DNA from: a bacterium
GTDB lineage: Bacteria > Spirochaetota > UBA4802 > UBA5550
Assembly (NCBI GenBank): GCA_024224995.1
Contig: JAAENB010000714.1
Span: forward strand, 1 to 49,517
Length of the DNA stretch: 49,517 nt
Reading direction: 5' to 3'
The notes beneath the pieces were generated by a model. The model did no database searches, had not been told where the DNA came from, and worked only from the letters and a program-made list of their open reading frames with translations. Below, piece by piece: positions 15,835 to 24,246 of this stretch. The translations under genes were made by a program, and so were the position numbers. The first letter of the stretch is position 1. Each line of letters opens with the position of its first letter.

Positions 15835-16063
15835 TGCTCTTAAGAGACTAAATTTTGCTTGTACGCGGGCCTTGAAGTAGTATGGGCGCTTTGGATTGCT
15901 CCGGAACTCGCTCCGCTCAAACAGTCCTCACAACCCAAAGAGCCCATACTACTTCAAGGCCAGATGCAGCCCGCAGTACTATTAAGTCTCTGATCTATAT
16001 TTTCCCCGCTTCACTGGGTCGGTCGTGTCTTAATATACCGAAAAACGTAATTCGGAATGTAAC
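15835..16063 (-). repeat. Palindromic element, minus orientation, with full 40-nt-loop hairpin
   Basis: The arms 15868-15894 and 15935-15961 (27 bases each) pair with a single mismatch around a 40-nt loop (15895-15934). On the minus strand the loop reads TGTGAGGACTGTTTGAGCGG followed by AGCGAGTTCCGGAGCAAT. The minus-strand flanks match the 31 kb and 43 kb copies: TTCCGAATTACGTTTTTCGG, TATTAAGACACGACC, ATAGATCAGA, GCTGCATCTGG upstream, and ACAAGCAAAATTTAG downstream. The first hairpin of the composite is reduced to its right arm next to the radical SAM gene's stop. Confidence 0.85.
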
Positions 16064-16069
16064 CTCTCT

Positions 16070-17230
16070 TCACTCCCAGTGCCCCGGTAAAGTATAGCCG
16101 CAGGGACATTTGCCATTGTTGAGCTTTGATTCTATTACTTTGAAATTGAACCGTTCTATTACTTTGGTTCCGCATTTGGGGCAATACGTGCTTCCGGCGT
16201 CATGTCCCGGCAGGTTGCCCAGGTAGACGTATTTAAGCCCGTTTTTTTTAGCAATGGCATAGGCCTGTTCAAGGGTTTTTGCCGGTGTTGGGGGCAGGTT
16301 CTTGAGCTTGTAATTGGGCTCAAACCGGGTAAAGTGAATGGGGACATCCGTGCCAATATCTTTTTTTATCCACCTGGTCATGGCGCTAATTGATCTTTTG
16401 CTATCGTTTAATCCCGGTACCAGGAGATTCACAATCTCAAACCAGGTTTTGTCCCTGTTTTTCGCCAGGAGTTTTAACGTTTCCTGAACCGGTTCCATTT
16501 TTCCCTTAATATACTTTGTGTAAAACCGGTTGTTAAAGCCTTTAAGCCCCACGGCAAAGGCGTCAATATACGGGATCAGTTTTTTCAAGGGTTTCGGGTT
16601 AATAAACCCTGCTGTAATGCAAAAGGTTTTCATATTCTCTTTTTTGGCAAGCGCCGCAATGTCGAGCATATATTCAAAATAAACTGTAGGCTCGGTATAG
16701 AAGAAGTTAATGGCATTTACGTTGTGCTTTTTCGCGCGCCGGATCACTTCCGCCGGTTCCAGGTGAAAGGTCTCTTCCACCTCATCAGGGCCTACCTGGC
16801 TGTATTGCCAGTTCTGGCAGTATTGACAGCCCAGGTTGCAGCCCGCAGTTGCTATGCTGAATACTTTTCCTTTTACCTGGTAATGATACAAAGGCGATTT
16901 TTCTATATAATCAAGGGCGATTACGCAGGGCCGAGCGTACGTGAGTGAATAAAAGGTCCCGTTCCGGTTGCCCCTGGAACGGCATTTTCCATTGTTCCCC
17001 GGACTGCGCACGCAGCCGTTTGGGCACAGGAGACACTTTGTTTTTTCCCCCCGCAGGGATTTCCAGAATTGTGCTTCTTTTAATTGGATCTTGTTTCCGG
17101 CAAAGAGCTTATCCGAAGGAGTGAGCGTATTGAACAGTGCTATGCCCATGGAACAGGCAAGGCAGTCTTGCAGAAAGTCTTTTCTTGAAATCTTGCCGCT
17201 TTCCCATACGGGTTTCCCGTTTTTTTCCAT
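16070..17230 (-). CDS. AmmeMemoRadiSam-system-type radical SAM enzyme
   Basis: The 386-residue protein has an N-terminal Cys cluster (CLLCPNGC, then GKCRSRGN; about 66-88) and the radical SAM [4Fe-4S] motif CNLGCQYC (Cys131, Cys135, Cys138). The YARPCVIALDYIEKSPLYHY segment is typical of this family. It ends in a Cys-rich tail (YCPKCGTK ... CPCGYTLPGHWE). The AMMECR1 and MEMO partners are not in the window. The N-terminus, with ISRKDFL and a hydrophobic stretch, looks like a Tat-type export signal with RK in place of RR, unusual for an AdoMet-dependent enzyme. Homologues are glycyl-radical-activating-like, but the substrate is unknown. Confidence 0.85.
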   Translation of the reverse strand: MEKNGKPVWESGKISRKDFLQDCLACSMGIALFNTLTPSDKLFAGNKIQLKEAQFWKSLRGEKTKCLLCPNGCVRSPGNNGKCRSRGNRNGTFYSLTYARPCVIALDYIEKSPLYHYQVKGKVFSIATAGCNLGCQYCQNWQYSQVGPDEVEETFHLEPAEVIRRAKKHNVNAINFFYTEPTVYFEYMLDIAALAKKENMKTFCITAGFINPKPLKKLIPYIDAFAVGLKGFNNRFYTKYIKGKMEPVQETLKLLAKNRDKTWFEIVNLLVPGLNDSKRSISAMTRWIKKDIGTDVPIHFTRFEPNYKLKNLPPTPAKTLEQAYAIAKKNGLKYVYLGNLPGHDAGSTYCPKCGTKVIERFNFKVIESKLNNGKCPCGYTLPGHWE

Positions 17231-17330
17231 GACGATCCCTCCATTCCGCGAAACTATCGGCCTGTAAACAGCATAGCAAAAATAGAGGGAATTTCAACAT
17301 TAATATTAAATTTAGTCGATTTTTGTTGTA

Positions 17331-18122
17331 TTACTTTTTAATATACCGGACTTCAAAATTCCGGATGGAAGAGATGGCTTTTAAGTACGAAAGAGGGGTT
17401 GCCGTTTGCAGGCTGTGGTAGGCAAACGCGATATAACGGTTCCGGTGTTTTTTTCCCGGATTTGAGGGGTCAAGCAGGTGCCATTTCCTCTTATAATACG
17501 CCTCCACCCACATATGATATACAAATACATTCCTGTACCCGTTAAAATTTTTTACCAGGATCATGCCTACAACCGCTCTGCTGGGGATTCTGAGAGAACG
17601 TAAAAGAGCTATTGCCAATACGGAATGCTCTGTGCAGTCTCCGGAACGGTTTTTATATATATTTTTTGCCGGCAGTAAGGGAATTCCTGTTAATTTATTG
17701 CTAATATGCCCATACACAAACTGTTCTATGGCAGCAAGAGGCTGTTTTGATTTTTTAAGTTTTCTCGCTGCTTTTCTTATTTCCGGGCTGGCTATATTTA
17801 AATACCGGGTATTGGCAATATACCGGGCAGCGGGACGGGGGTTTCGGCCGGAACGCGCAGCATACCCGGTCCTGAGTTCTATTATTTTTTTTGAACCCTG
17901 CTTATATTTCGCAGCAACCTTCTGAAATGGGGTCCGTGGCAGGGAAAAAATACTCTCCTTTGAAGAAAGAATAAAGGTCGATTGTTTTTCAGTATAGATA
18001 TTTTGAGAAAAATCAATTACGGGAACCGTCATTGCAGATGAGTCAAACGCGTGTACCAGGGCAGGGCATATTCCGGCGAGGAAAAGAACAATGAATGACT
18101 GTCTTGAGAATTTTTTTATCAC
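17331..18122 (-). CDS. Exported transglutaminase-like cysteine peptidase
   Basis: The 263-residue protein has a signal peptide (about 1-25). The transglutaminase-like core is clear: Cys163 in NRSGDCTEHSVLAIALLRS, His203 in VYHMWVEAYYKRKWHLLDPS and Asp218. The order Cys-His-Asp and the spacing match the superfamily, which includes periplasmic proteases and amidases. It lies 14 bases downstream of a lipoprotein gene on the same strand, so the two are probably an envelope pair. Confidence 0.88.
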   Translation of the reverse strand: MIKKFSRQSFIVLFLAGICPALVHAFDSSAMTVPVIDFSQNIYTEKQSTFILSSKESIFSLPRTPFQKVAAKYKQGSKKIIELRTGYAARSGRNPRPAARYIANTRYLNIASPEIRKAARKLKKSKQPLAAIEQFVYGHISNKLTGIPLLPAKNIYKNRSGDCTEHSVLAIALLRSLRIPSRAVVGMILVKNFNGYRNVFVYHMWVEAYYKRKWHLLDPSNPGKKHRNRYIAFAYHSLQTATPLSYLKAISSIRNFEVRYIKK

Positions 18123-18136
18123 AACAGTTCTCCGGG

Positions 18137-18865
18137 CTATTTTTTTACAATTTCAATGACATTATTCAGCATTGTTATATTCACTTTCTCCGTTACTCCC
18201 ATCTCGTTCAAATATATGTCCATAGTCTTAATATTTACTATCGATAAAACAATGTGCATTAGCTGCCGGTTTTTTCTTTCAACAGTAATATTTTTTATCC
18301 CTTTAACTTCTACCGTCATGGGGACCGGTTCATTAAGCTCCATAGTCGGGTCATAAATGAGAGATCGGATGACAGTCCCTTTTTTGAATTTTTTTTCAAT
18401 TAATTGAGAGAAGTAAAAATTTCCTTCCAGGTGAAAAGGCTGCTTAATTGTTATTGTTGACTTGTTGTTATCCATATCAAGTTCAACGGTATTGCCTTTG
18501 AACTGCGCGATGGTGTTGATGCTGTCAATAGACTTATTATTTATTGTTTTGTTATAGAGTTCAAATTTCACCGGCTTAAAATCCCTGGTTTCCGTAACAG
18601 TGGACCTGGTTGTGTTAATAACAGACCCGGCTTTCATTTCCATTTTTAGGGTTGAGATATAATTATTGTTGGAATCAATGGAATTGGAAAGGAGCGCGGT
18701 CCCTACCTGATTTCCGTTCAACAGGAGTATATAATTCCATTCTCCCTGTGGAATGGCAGCAGGAACGGTAAAAGTTTTTTTTCCGCATGCCTGCACCGCA
18801 AGCAGCAGCATTAGAAAAACAGCTGCTGTTCGAAATTTTTTTTGCTTGAGTGTTTTTTTCTTCAT
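18137..18865 (-). CDS. Lipoprotein of unknown function
   Basis: The 242-residue protein has a basic N-terminus, a hydrophobic stretch and a cysteine at about residue 27 (LLLAVQAC), a relaxed lipobox. The mature part is beta-rich, with an opening GEWNYILLLNGNQVGTALLS and repeated ETRDFKPVKFELYNK-like strands, as in DUF3108-type periplasmic proteins that often accompany transglutaminase-like proteins. It sits between thiL and the transglutaminase-like gene with short gaps. It may present substrate to, or regulate, the neighbouring peptidase. Confidence 0.75.
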   Translation of the reverse strand: MKKKTLKQKKFRTAAVFLMLLLAVQACGKKTFTVPAAIPQGEWNYILLLNGNQVGTALLSNSIDSNNNYISTLKMEMKAGSVINTTRSTVTETRDFKPVKFELYNKTINNKSIDSINTIAQFKGNTVELDMDNNKSTITIKQPFHLEGNFYFSQLIEKKFKKGTVIRSLIYDPTMELNEPVPMTVEVKGIKNITVERKNRQLMHIVLSIVNIKTMDIYLNEMGVTEKVNITMLNNVIEIVKK

Positions 18866-18876
18866 AATTACTCCCC

Positions 18877-19854
18877 TTATTTAAAATGGTCGAATCCGCG
18901 TATTGCTATATCTTTTTTTATTCCGTTTATTGAGAGAGAAAACCCGCTGTCGGTAATTGTACCAATGGAAGTAATGGGGACTCCACTTTCCAGGGCTGCT
19001 TTTTTACTTGAGGTAAAGAGCAATTCATATTCCTCTCCGCTTTCCAGTACGAATTTGTAGGGATCTTTATTAAAGAGCAAGGAATATTTTTTAAGATCTT
19101 CCGAAACAGGGAGTTTTTCTTTATTGAGAAGAAAACCTTTGCCGCTTTTTTCAGCAATATGGCCCAGATCGGAAAGGAGGCCGTCGGAAATGTCAATCAT
19201 GGACGTGGGAGAATAGTTTTTTAGTATAAAATCGACCATAGAAAAACGTGCCGTGGGCCTGGTATGTTTTTCTATGAGAGACCGGAATTCCTTGTGAAGG
19301 TCTTTGTTTTCTTCCATCACAAGCTCCAGCCCGGCCATGGAATCGCCCGTTGTGCCGGTGAGGTAAATTGTATCACCGGTTTGAGCTCCATCGCGTAAAA
19401 CCGGTTTTCTTCCCGAGACTTCCCCGTACAGGGCTATGTTTAGGACCAGTTCCCTGGACCGTGATGTGTCGCCGCCGCTGATTACTGTTCCGGCACTGCC
19501 TGCTGCTTCGAGCATGCCATTATAGAGGGACAGAATAAATTCTTCTTCAATATGGGGGGGCACGCCAAGGGAAACAAAGGCAAACCGGGACTTTCCTCCC
19601 ATTGCCGCAATGTCGGAGATGTTTGCGCTCATTGCCTTGTACCCGATGTTTTGAGGAGAGCTTTTCCCGATGATAAAATGAGTTGATTCTATGCTGATAT
19701 CGGTTGTAAAGATCCCGTACCGGTCCGGACCGATACGGAATACAGCGCAATCATCCCCTATGGCCGTTGTGAGATCCCGAGGGCAGGGGAGACCGCGGGA
19801 GCCGATGGTTTCCCCTATCTTATCCAGTAATTTCCATTCGCTTTTTATTGGCAT
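18877..19854 (-). CDS. thiL: Thiamine-monophosphate kinase
   Basis: The 325-residue protein is of ThiL size. It has the magnesium/ATP motif GDDCAVF (about 33-39), TTDISIESTHF, and a MSANISDIAAMGG segment; GDTIYLTGTTG and MIDISDGLLSDLGHIAEKSG follow. It phosphorylates thiamine phosphate to the diphosphate. Only repeat DNA separates it from gltX upstream, and no ribosome binding site is visible before the ATG. Confidence 0.95.
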   Translation of the reverse strand: MPIKSEWKLLDKIGETIGSRGLPCPRDLTTAIGDDCAVFRIGPDRYGIFTTDISIESTHFIIGKSSPQNIGYKAMSANISDIAAMGGKSRFAFVSLGVPPHIEEEFILSLYNGMLEAAGSAGTVISGGDTSRSRELVLNIALYGEVSGRKPVLRDGAQTGDTIYLTGTTGDSMAGLELVMEENKDLHKEFRSLIEKHTRPTARFSMVDFILKNYSPTSMIDISDGLLSDLGHIAEKSGKGFLLNKEKLPVSEDLKKYSLLFNKDPYKFVLESGEEYELLFTSSKKAALESGVPITSIGTITDSGFSLSINGIKKDIAIRGFDHFK

Positions 19855-19860
19855 AGAGTT

Positions 19861-19965
19861 AAGGTTCGAGGTTCGAGGTTCGAGGTTTGAGGTTTAAGGA
19901 TTAAGACCCGGGGCCAGACTTGACCAGGGGCAAAAAACTTGAAACTTCAAACTTGAAACTTCAAA
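19861..19965. repeat. Low-complexity heptamer repeats and imperfect hairpin between gltX and thiL
   Basis: GGTTCGA or near-copies repeat about five times (19863-19898). The other half (about 19937-19965) has a 14-base unit, CTTGAAACTTCAAA, twice. The two halves are partly complementary and can fold into an imperfect hairpin. It lies directly against the thiL start codon. Confidence 0.7.
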
Positions 19966-19968
19966 CTT

Positions 19969-21411
19969 CTATACACAGTATTGATTAAAACAGTATTCTA
20001 TTCTTTTTTTACAGGCCTCATAACCGATTACTTCCATTGTTACGTCCATTTCCGGACCCTGGAGCCTGCCGGAGAGCATTGCCCGTATGGGATGAAAAAG
20101 TTTTTTTCCTTTTAACGATGTTTTTTCTTTGATCTTTGGTATAATGTCCGTTACGTAATTTGCTTCGGTAATTTCGCCATCAAGGAGTTCTTTTGCCGCG
20201 CGGATTATTGCTCCCGCTTCTTCACTCTTCAGTGTTGTGTCGGTTTCTTCATCCGGTTCGTTTACTTCGTTTAAGAATATTCCTGCCAGTTTTGAAATAT
20301 CCGAAAGGATTTCGCAGCGTCCGCGGATCGCTTCAATTGTTTTTTCAAGCAGATCCCGGTCTATTGAGCCCGTATCAAATCCTGCTTCCTGTATATAAGG
20401 AATAAACAGTTCGATAATTTTATCGAGAGGATAATTTCTTATGTATTGTCCGTTCATCCACATGAGTTTTTGAAAATCAAAAACCGCGGCGCTTTTCGCC
20501 AGGCTCGTGAGTTCAATCTCCTTTATGATCTCATCAAGGGAAAGAATTTCCTCTCCCGATTCCGTTGCCCATCCAAGAAGCGAAAGATAGTTAATGAGCG
20601 ATTCGGGCAAATAGCCTTCTTTGCGGTACAGGTCTACTGAAGTGATCCCATGCCGTTTGGAAAGCTTGGAACGGTCAGAGCCAAGTACCAGGGCCAGGTG
20701 CGCGTATTCAGGGACCGGAAGATCCAGCGCCCGGGCGATTAAAACCTGTTTGGGAGTATTTGACAGGTGGTCTTCTCCACGGATGACGTGAGAAATCTTC
20801 ATCAGGGCGTCATCTATAATAACAATATAGTTGTAAATAGGTGATCCATCGGACCGGACAATAATAAAATCTCCTCCAATATTGTCACTATTGAAAACCG
20901 TATCACCCTTAATATTATCTTTAATGGTAATAGTCTCATTTTCAGGTACTTTGAACCGGATTACCGGTTTTCGTGCTTCACTTTCGTAGCGATTAAGCTG
21001 TTCTTCCGTTATTACCCTGCAATTTCCAGGGCATGACGCGGAATATTTTTCATCATTCTCTTTTTTGCGCATCTCGTCCAGTTCTTCCTGGCTGCAATAA
21101 CAGCGGTATGCCTTTTCTTCGGACAAAAGCTTTTCAGTATATTGCTGATAAATATCGAACCGCTCCGATTGCCGGTAGGGGCCGCAATCTCCGGGCTTGT
21201 CCGGGCCTTCATTCCATTCTATACCGAGCCATTTAAGATCGTTCATTATGGACAATTCCGATTCTTTTGAGCTTCGTTCCTTGTCTGTATCTTCAATTCG
21301 CAGAACCAGCTCTGCTCCGCTCTTTTTTGCTATTAAAAAATTAGCTACCGCTGTTCTGGCATTCCCAATGTGCAGAAACCCTGTTGGACTTGGCGCAAAT
21401 CGTACTCTCAT
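19969..21411 (-). CDS. gltX: Glutamyl-tRNA synthetase
   Basis: The 480-residue protein has HIGN in place of HIGH (residues 14-17, RFAPSPTGFLHIGNART) and KLSKRH as the KMSKS loop (about 245-250). A Cys cluster (RCYCSQEEL, then SCPGNC) in the connective domain probably binds zinc. The C-terminal anticodon domain is complete. A strong AGGAG precedes the ATG. It heads a minus-strand run continuing through thiL towards the transglutaminase-like gene. Confidence 0.96.
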   Translation of the reverse strand: MRVRFAPSPTGFLHIGNARTAVANFLIAKKSGAELVLRIEDTDKERSSKESELSIMNDLKWLGIEWNEGPDKPGDCGPYRQSERFDIYQQYTEKLLSEEKAYRCYCSQEELDEMRKKENDEKYSASCPGNCRVITEEQLNRYESEARKPVIRFKVPENETITIKDNIKGDTVFNSDNIGGDFIIVRSDGSPIYNYIVIIDDALMKISHVIRGEDHLSNTPKQVLIARALDLPVPEYAHLALVLGSDRSKLSKRHGITSVDLYRKEGYLPESLINYLSLLGWATESGEEILSLDEIIKEIELTSLAKSAAVFDFQKLMWMNGQYIRNYPLDKIIELFIPYIQEAGFDTGSIDRDLLEKTIEAIRGRCEILSDISKLAGIFLNEVNEPDEETDTTLKSEEAGAIIRAAKELLDGEITEANYVTDIIPKIKEKTSLKGKKLFHPIRAMLSGRLQGPEMDVTMEVIGYEACKKRIEYCFNQYCV

Positions 21412-21447
21412 TTTTTTCTCCTGTGGTATATCATAACCGGTTTAACA

Positions 21448-21475
21448 GGAATACCGGGAGGAGTTTTATTGTCAA
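21448..21475 (-). promoter_or_regulatory. Candidate gltX promoter
   Basis: On the minus strand: TTGACA (21475-21470), 16-base spacer, TATTCC (21453-21448), about 37 bases before the gltX ATG. It is back-to-back with the promoter at 21500. Confidence 0.4.
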
Positions 21476-21499
21476 TAAAAAAAGCTGCTCTTTTCCCTC

Positions 21500-21528
21500 T
21501 TGACAAATTTGGCTTTATCGACTACAAT
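21500..21528 (+). promoter_or_regulatory. Sigma70-type promoter for the 21558 gene
   Basis: TTGACA (21500-21505), 17-base spacer, TACAAT (21523-21528), 30 bases before the start codon. Confidence 0.7.
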
Positions 21529-21557
21529 AAAAAAATATATAAGCAGGAGAATTATGT

Positions 21558-22400
21558 ATGAATGATTTATTAATCCCCCTTGAAGAGACAGAAAACCTTG
21601 TTATGGGTACCATTTTGCGCAGGATTAGCAAGGAAAAAGACCAGCAGGGCTGTTTTATTCAAAAAGATGAGAACGGCAGCCTCATCCTTATCAATGTGCT
21701 CGATTTCAAGAATAAAGCCCTTGCTGCCAGTGAGGGGCTGCTGAAGCCTCAAAAAGATGACAACTTATATTATTATCAATCTTCTTTTAAAGATAATCCC
21801 TTTGCTATGGAAGCCTTTGATATCGTTAAAAACTGGCCCCTTTATAAAAAAAATGAAAAATTACAGAACAGTATGCTTAAATTCGTGGCATCAGCCTATG
21901 TGCCGGAACAGATCCTGGAGTGGCAGAAGTCCGATTCTCTTGAGTTATTGTTTATTCCTATCCAGCAGAAATTGCGAATAGGCCGGTACAAAGAACAAAG
22001 AGATCCAAACAGGATATCAAAAGAACAGTTCAAATCCTGGCTCGATACCCTTGATTTTGGAGAACATATTACCTACCTGGCACAGGTGCTGCCGCAGAAA
22101 GATTTCCTTCCCAAATTCTTTTCCGCCGGAACCAGACCTCACCAGGTTACGGAAAGCGCGCTCATGGAAACCGAGTTTAATTTTAAACCAACACATGGCG
22201 GGCATATTAAAGTAATAAAATCAAAAAGTAAAAAGAAGCGTTTTCTGGTAGACGCGGGATCGGAGTATATCGGACGGGGCACGCATGCGCCCCTGGTTTC
22301 CGCTGAAGAAGTGACTGAGGGGCTTAAAAAGATTTTCCCTGCTTATGAGTATACACCCATTGAAGGGCGAGGGGCTTTTGGCAATGAGCAGAGTTTCTAA
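21558..22400 (+). CDS. Conserved hypothetical cytoplasmic protein
   Basis: The 280-residue protein has no signal peptide or membrane segment. The first 120 residues are mixed alpha/beta and include GCFIQKDENGSLILINVLDF. The last 70 contain THGGHIKVIKSKSKKKRFLV and AGSEYIGRGTHAPLVSAEEV, then a helix and a Gly/Phe-rich end; the basic cluster could bind nucleic acid. AGCAGGAGAATT precedes the ATG, and the gene has its own promoter. It lies upstream of the GHKL/nuclease gene. I do not recognise the family. Confidence 0.7.
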   Translation: MNDLLIPLEETENLVMGTILRRISKEKDQQGCFIQKDENGSLILINVLDFKNKALAASEGLLKPQKDDNLYYYQSSFKDNPFAMEAFDIVKNWPLYKKNEKLQNSMLKFVASAYVPEQILEWQKSDSLELLFIPIQQKLRIGRYKEQRDPNRISKEQFKSWLDTLDFGEHITYLAQVLPQKDFLPKFFSAGTRPHQVTESALMETEFNFKPTHGGHIKVIKSKSKKKRFLVDAGSEYIGRGTHAPLVSAEEVTEGLKKIFPAYEYTPIEGRGAFGNEQSF

Positions 22401-22456
22401 ACCCGCGCTTGTTAAATGTTGCTTGACATTTTCCTATTGAAAATCATTCTTATACA

Positions 22457-24244
22457 ATGAATTCTCAAGAAACATCATTTAAGTTTTCCCCGCGTTTACT
22501 GGAGCACCTGGGGATTTCCGCATATAATAGTGTTCAAAAATGCCTGTCGGAATTATGTGCAAATGCATATGATGCTGATGCGAAAGAAGTTAAAATATCC
22601 CTGCCTGATATAATTGATAATAATGCTGTCATTGAAGTTGAAGATAAAGGTGTGGGGATGTCTCCTGAAGAAATTTCCGAAAAATTTCTTTTTATAGGAC
22701 GGAACCGTCGTGCAGAAGGTGAAAGAACTCCCTGCGGTCGGCTTATAATCGGTAGTAAAGGTATTGGAAAACTGGCGGGATTTGGAATTGCATCACGTAT
22801 TCTCATAGTCAGCTGGAAAGATAATGTTCAATCAACAGTGAAAATTGACAGGAATACTCTTGATGATTTGACAGCATTATCCAATCAAAAACTGGTTATT
22901 AATACCAATCCGTCAGAACATCCAAATGGTACAAGAATTCAGCTGCTAAAACTTCATGAAGATTTACATTTACCAAATAAAGATGTTGTAAGAAGAAATT
23001 TGTTTAAATCATTACCCTCTTCTACCGATTTTCGAGTCCTGGTTAATGATATTGAATGTTCGGCAGAAGATATAATCGGGGAAAGACAGGGTTTTCATGA
23101 AAATATTCCCGGCAATGGAGAAGTATCCGGATTTTATATTATTGCCAATACAAAGCAAAAACAACCCGGACTAGCAGTTAGAGTAAGAGGAAGAATTGTG
23201 CAGGAGCCGGGTATGTTTGGATTGGATGCACAGTCACATGGTTTTTTTACTGCTCAAAAAATAATTGGAGAGATCAACGCGGAATTTCTCGATCCGGAAA
23301 AAGAGAATGACTCTATTCGCGATTTAATAAATACCACTCGTGATGGTTTTTTAAAAGATTCTCTAACTGTGCAGCACTTTGATGAATGGGCTCAGAATTT
23401 TTTAAAGAAAATTATTCAAGGAGTAGATGAATCGGAGACTAAAAAACGAACCGATGCTCTTTTGAAGACACCAGCGATAAAAGAGAGACTTGACAAACTG
23501 CCTGCTCATATAAGAGGAACTGCTACAAGTGTGGTTCGAAGCATTATTGTAAAACTAAAAACAGCTTCTGATGAAGATACGGGAGACCTGATCGAATGGG
23601 TTTTGAGATACTACGAATCAAATATCTTAAGAGAATTAGTGAACGCAATATTATCTGCTGATATTGAAGAAACAGAGAAATTAAGCAGTCTTATCCAGGA
23701 ATGGGGTCTTAACCAGGTAAACAATGTTGTTGGAATTATCCGTACGCAAATAGACATTATAATTAAACTTGAAGAATTGATCTCATCAGATAAGTCTAAA
23801 GAAATAGATTTGCATAAGCTTATAGAAAACAACTTATGGCTGGTCCGTGAAGGTCTTGAACTGTGGAGTTCGGATAAACCCTTAAAAACCGTACTGGAAA
23901 CACAGGTGGATCAAATATACAAAGATCGTCAGGAAATACGACCTGATCTTATATGTAAATCAAGAAATCAAGGAAACGAGGCAATAATAATTGAATTTAA
24001 AAGACCAACGGAAAAGGTAGTTATGGATCATGTTACTCAAGCACTTGAATATCATGCTTTAATAAAGGAACATCGGCCTAATATGAAGTTTGAGACATTT
24101 GTCGTGGGCAGAAATTATCATTCTTCGGTTTTAGCTGCCCGTGAAAACTTAGAAAGCGCATCCCTTCATCTCTGGTCTTTTGAAGAAATTCTACAAAAGA
24201 GCCGCATGCGCTTTGAGAAAATACTTGAAATATTAGGGCGATAG
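22457..24244 (+). CDS. GHKL ATPase fused to a PD-(D/E)XK-type nuclease domain; possible defence protein
   Basis: In the 595-residue protein, the N-terminal part is a GHKL (Hsp90/MORC/MutL-like) ATPase: N box with Glu32, Asn36 and Asp39 (SELCANAYDADA), G1 DKGVGM (63-68) and G2 GSKGIGK (99-105). The middle (about 300-470) is helical. The C-terminal 110 residues hold RPDLI (Asp497) and IIIEFKRP (Glu513-x-Lys515), the core of a PD-(D/E)XK fold like the DUF4263/Shedu group. Such fusions occur in anti-phage systems. There is no ribosome binding site before the ATG. It is separated from the HD/YwgA-like pair by a minus-strand Hsp70-like gene. The defence role is inferred from architecture only. Confidence 0.8.
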   Translation: MNSQETSFKFSPRLLEHLGISAYNSVQKCLSELCANAYDADAKEVKISLPDIIDNNAVIEVEDKGVGMSPEEISEKFLFIGRNRRAEGERTPCGRLIIGSKGIGKLAGFGIASRILIVSWKDNVQSTVKIDRNTLDDLTALSNQKLVINTNPSEHPNGTRIQLLKLHEDLHLPNKDVVRRNLFKSLPSSTDFRVLVNDIECSAEDIIGERQGFHENIPGNGEVSGFYIIANTKQKQPGLAVRVRGRIVQEPGMFGLDAQSHGFFTAQKIIGEINAEFLDPEKENDSIRDLINTTRDGFLKDSLTVQHFDEWAQNFLKKIIQGVDESETKKRTDALLKTPAIKERLDKLPAHIRGTATSVVRSIIVKLKTASDEDTGDLIEWVLRYYESNILRELVNAILSADIEETEKLSSLIQEWGLNQVNNVVGIIRTQIDIIIKLEELISSDKSKEIDLHKLIENNLWLVREGLELWSSDKPLKTVLETQVDQIYKDRQEIRPDLICKSRNQGNEAIIIEFKRPTEKVVMDHVTQALEYHALIKEHRPNMKFETFVVGRNYHSSVLAARENLESASLHLWSFEEILQKSRMRFEKILEILGR

Positions 24245-24246
24245 CA

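Noticed and set aside
22423..22456. Canonical promoter for the GHKL/nuclease gene from TTGACA and TATACA
   Set aside because: The spacing is 22 bases and the -10 would touch the start codon; I could not place a sensible transcription start.
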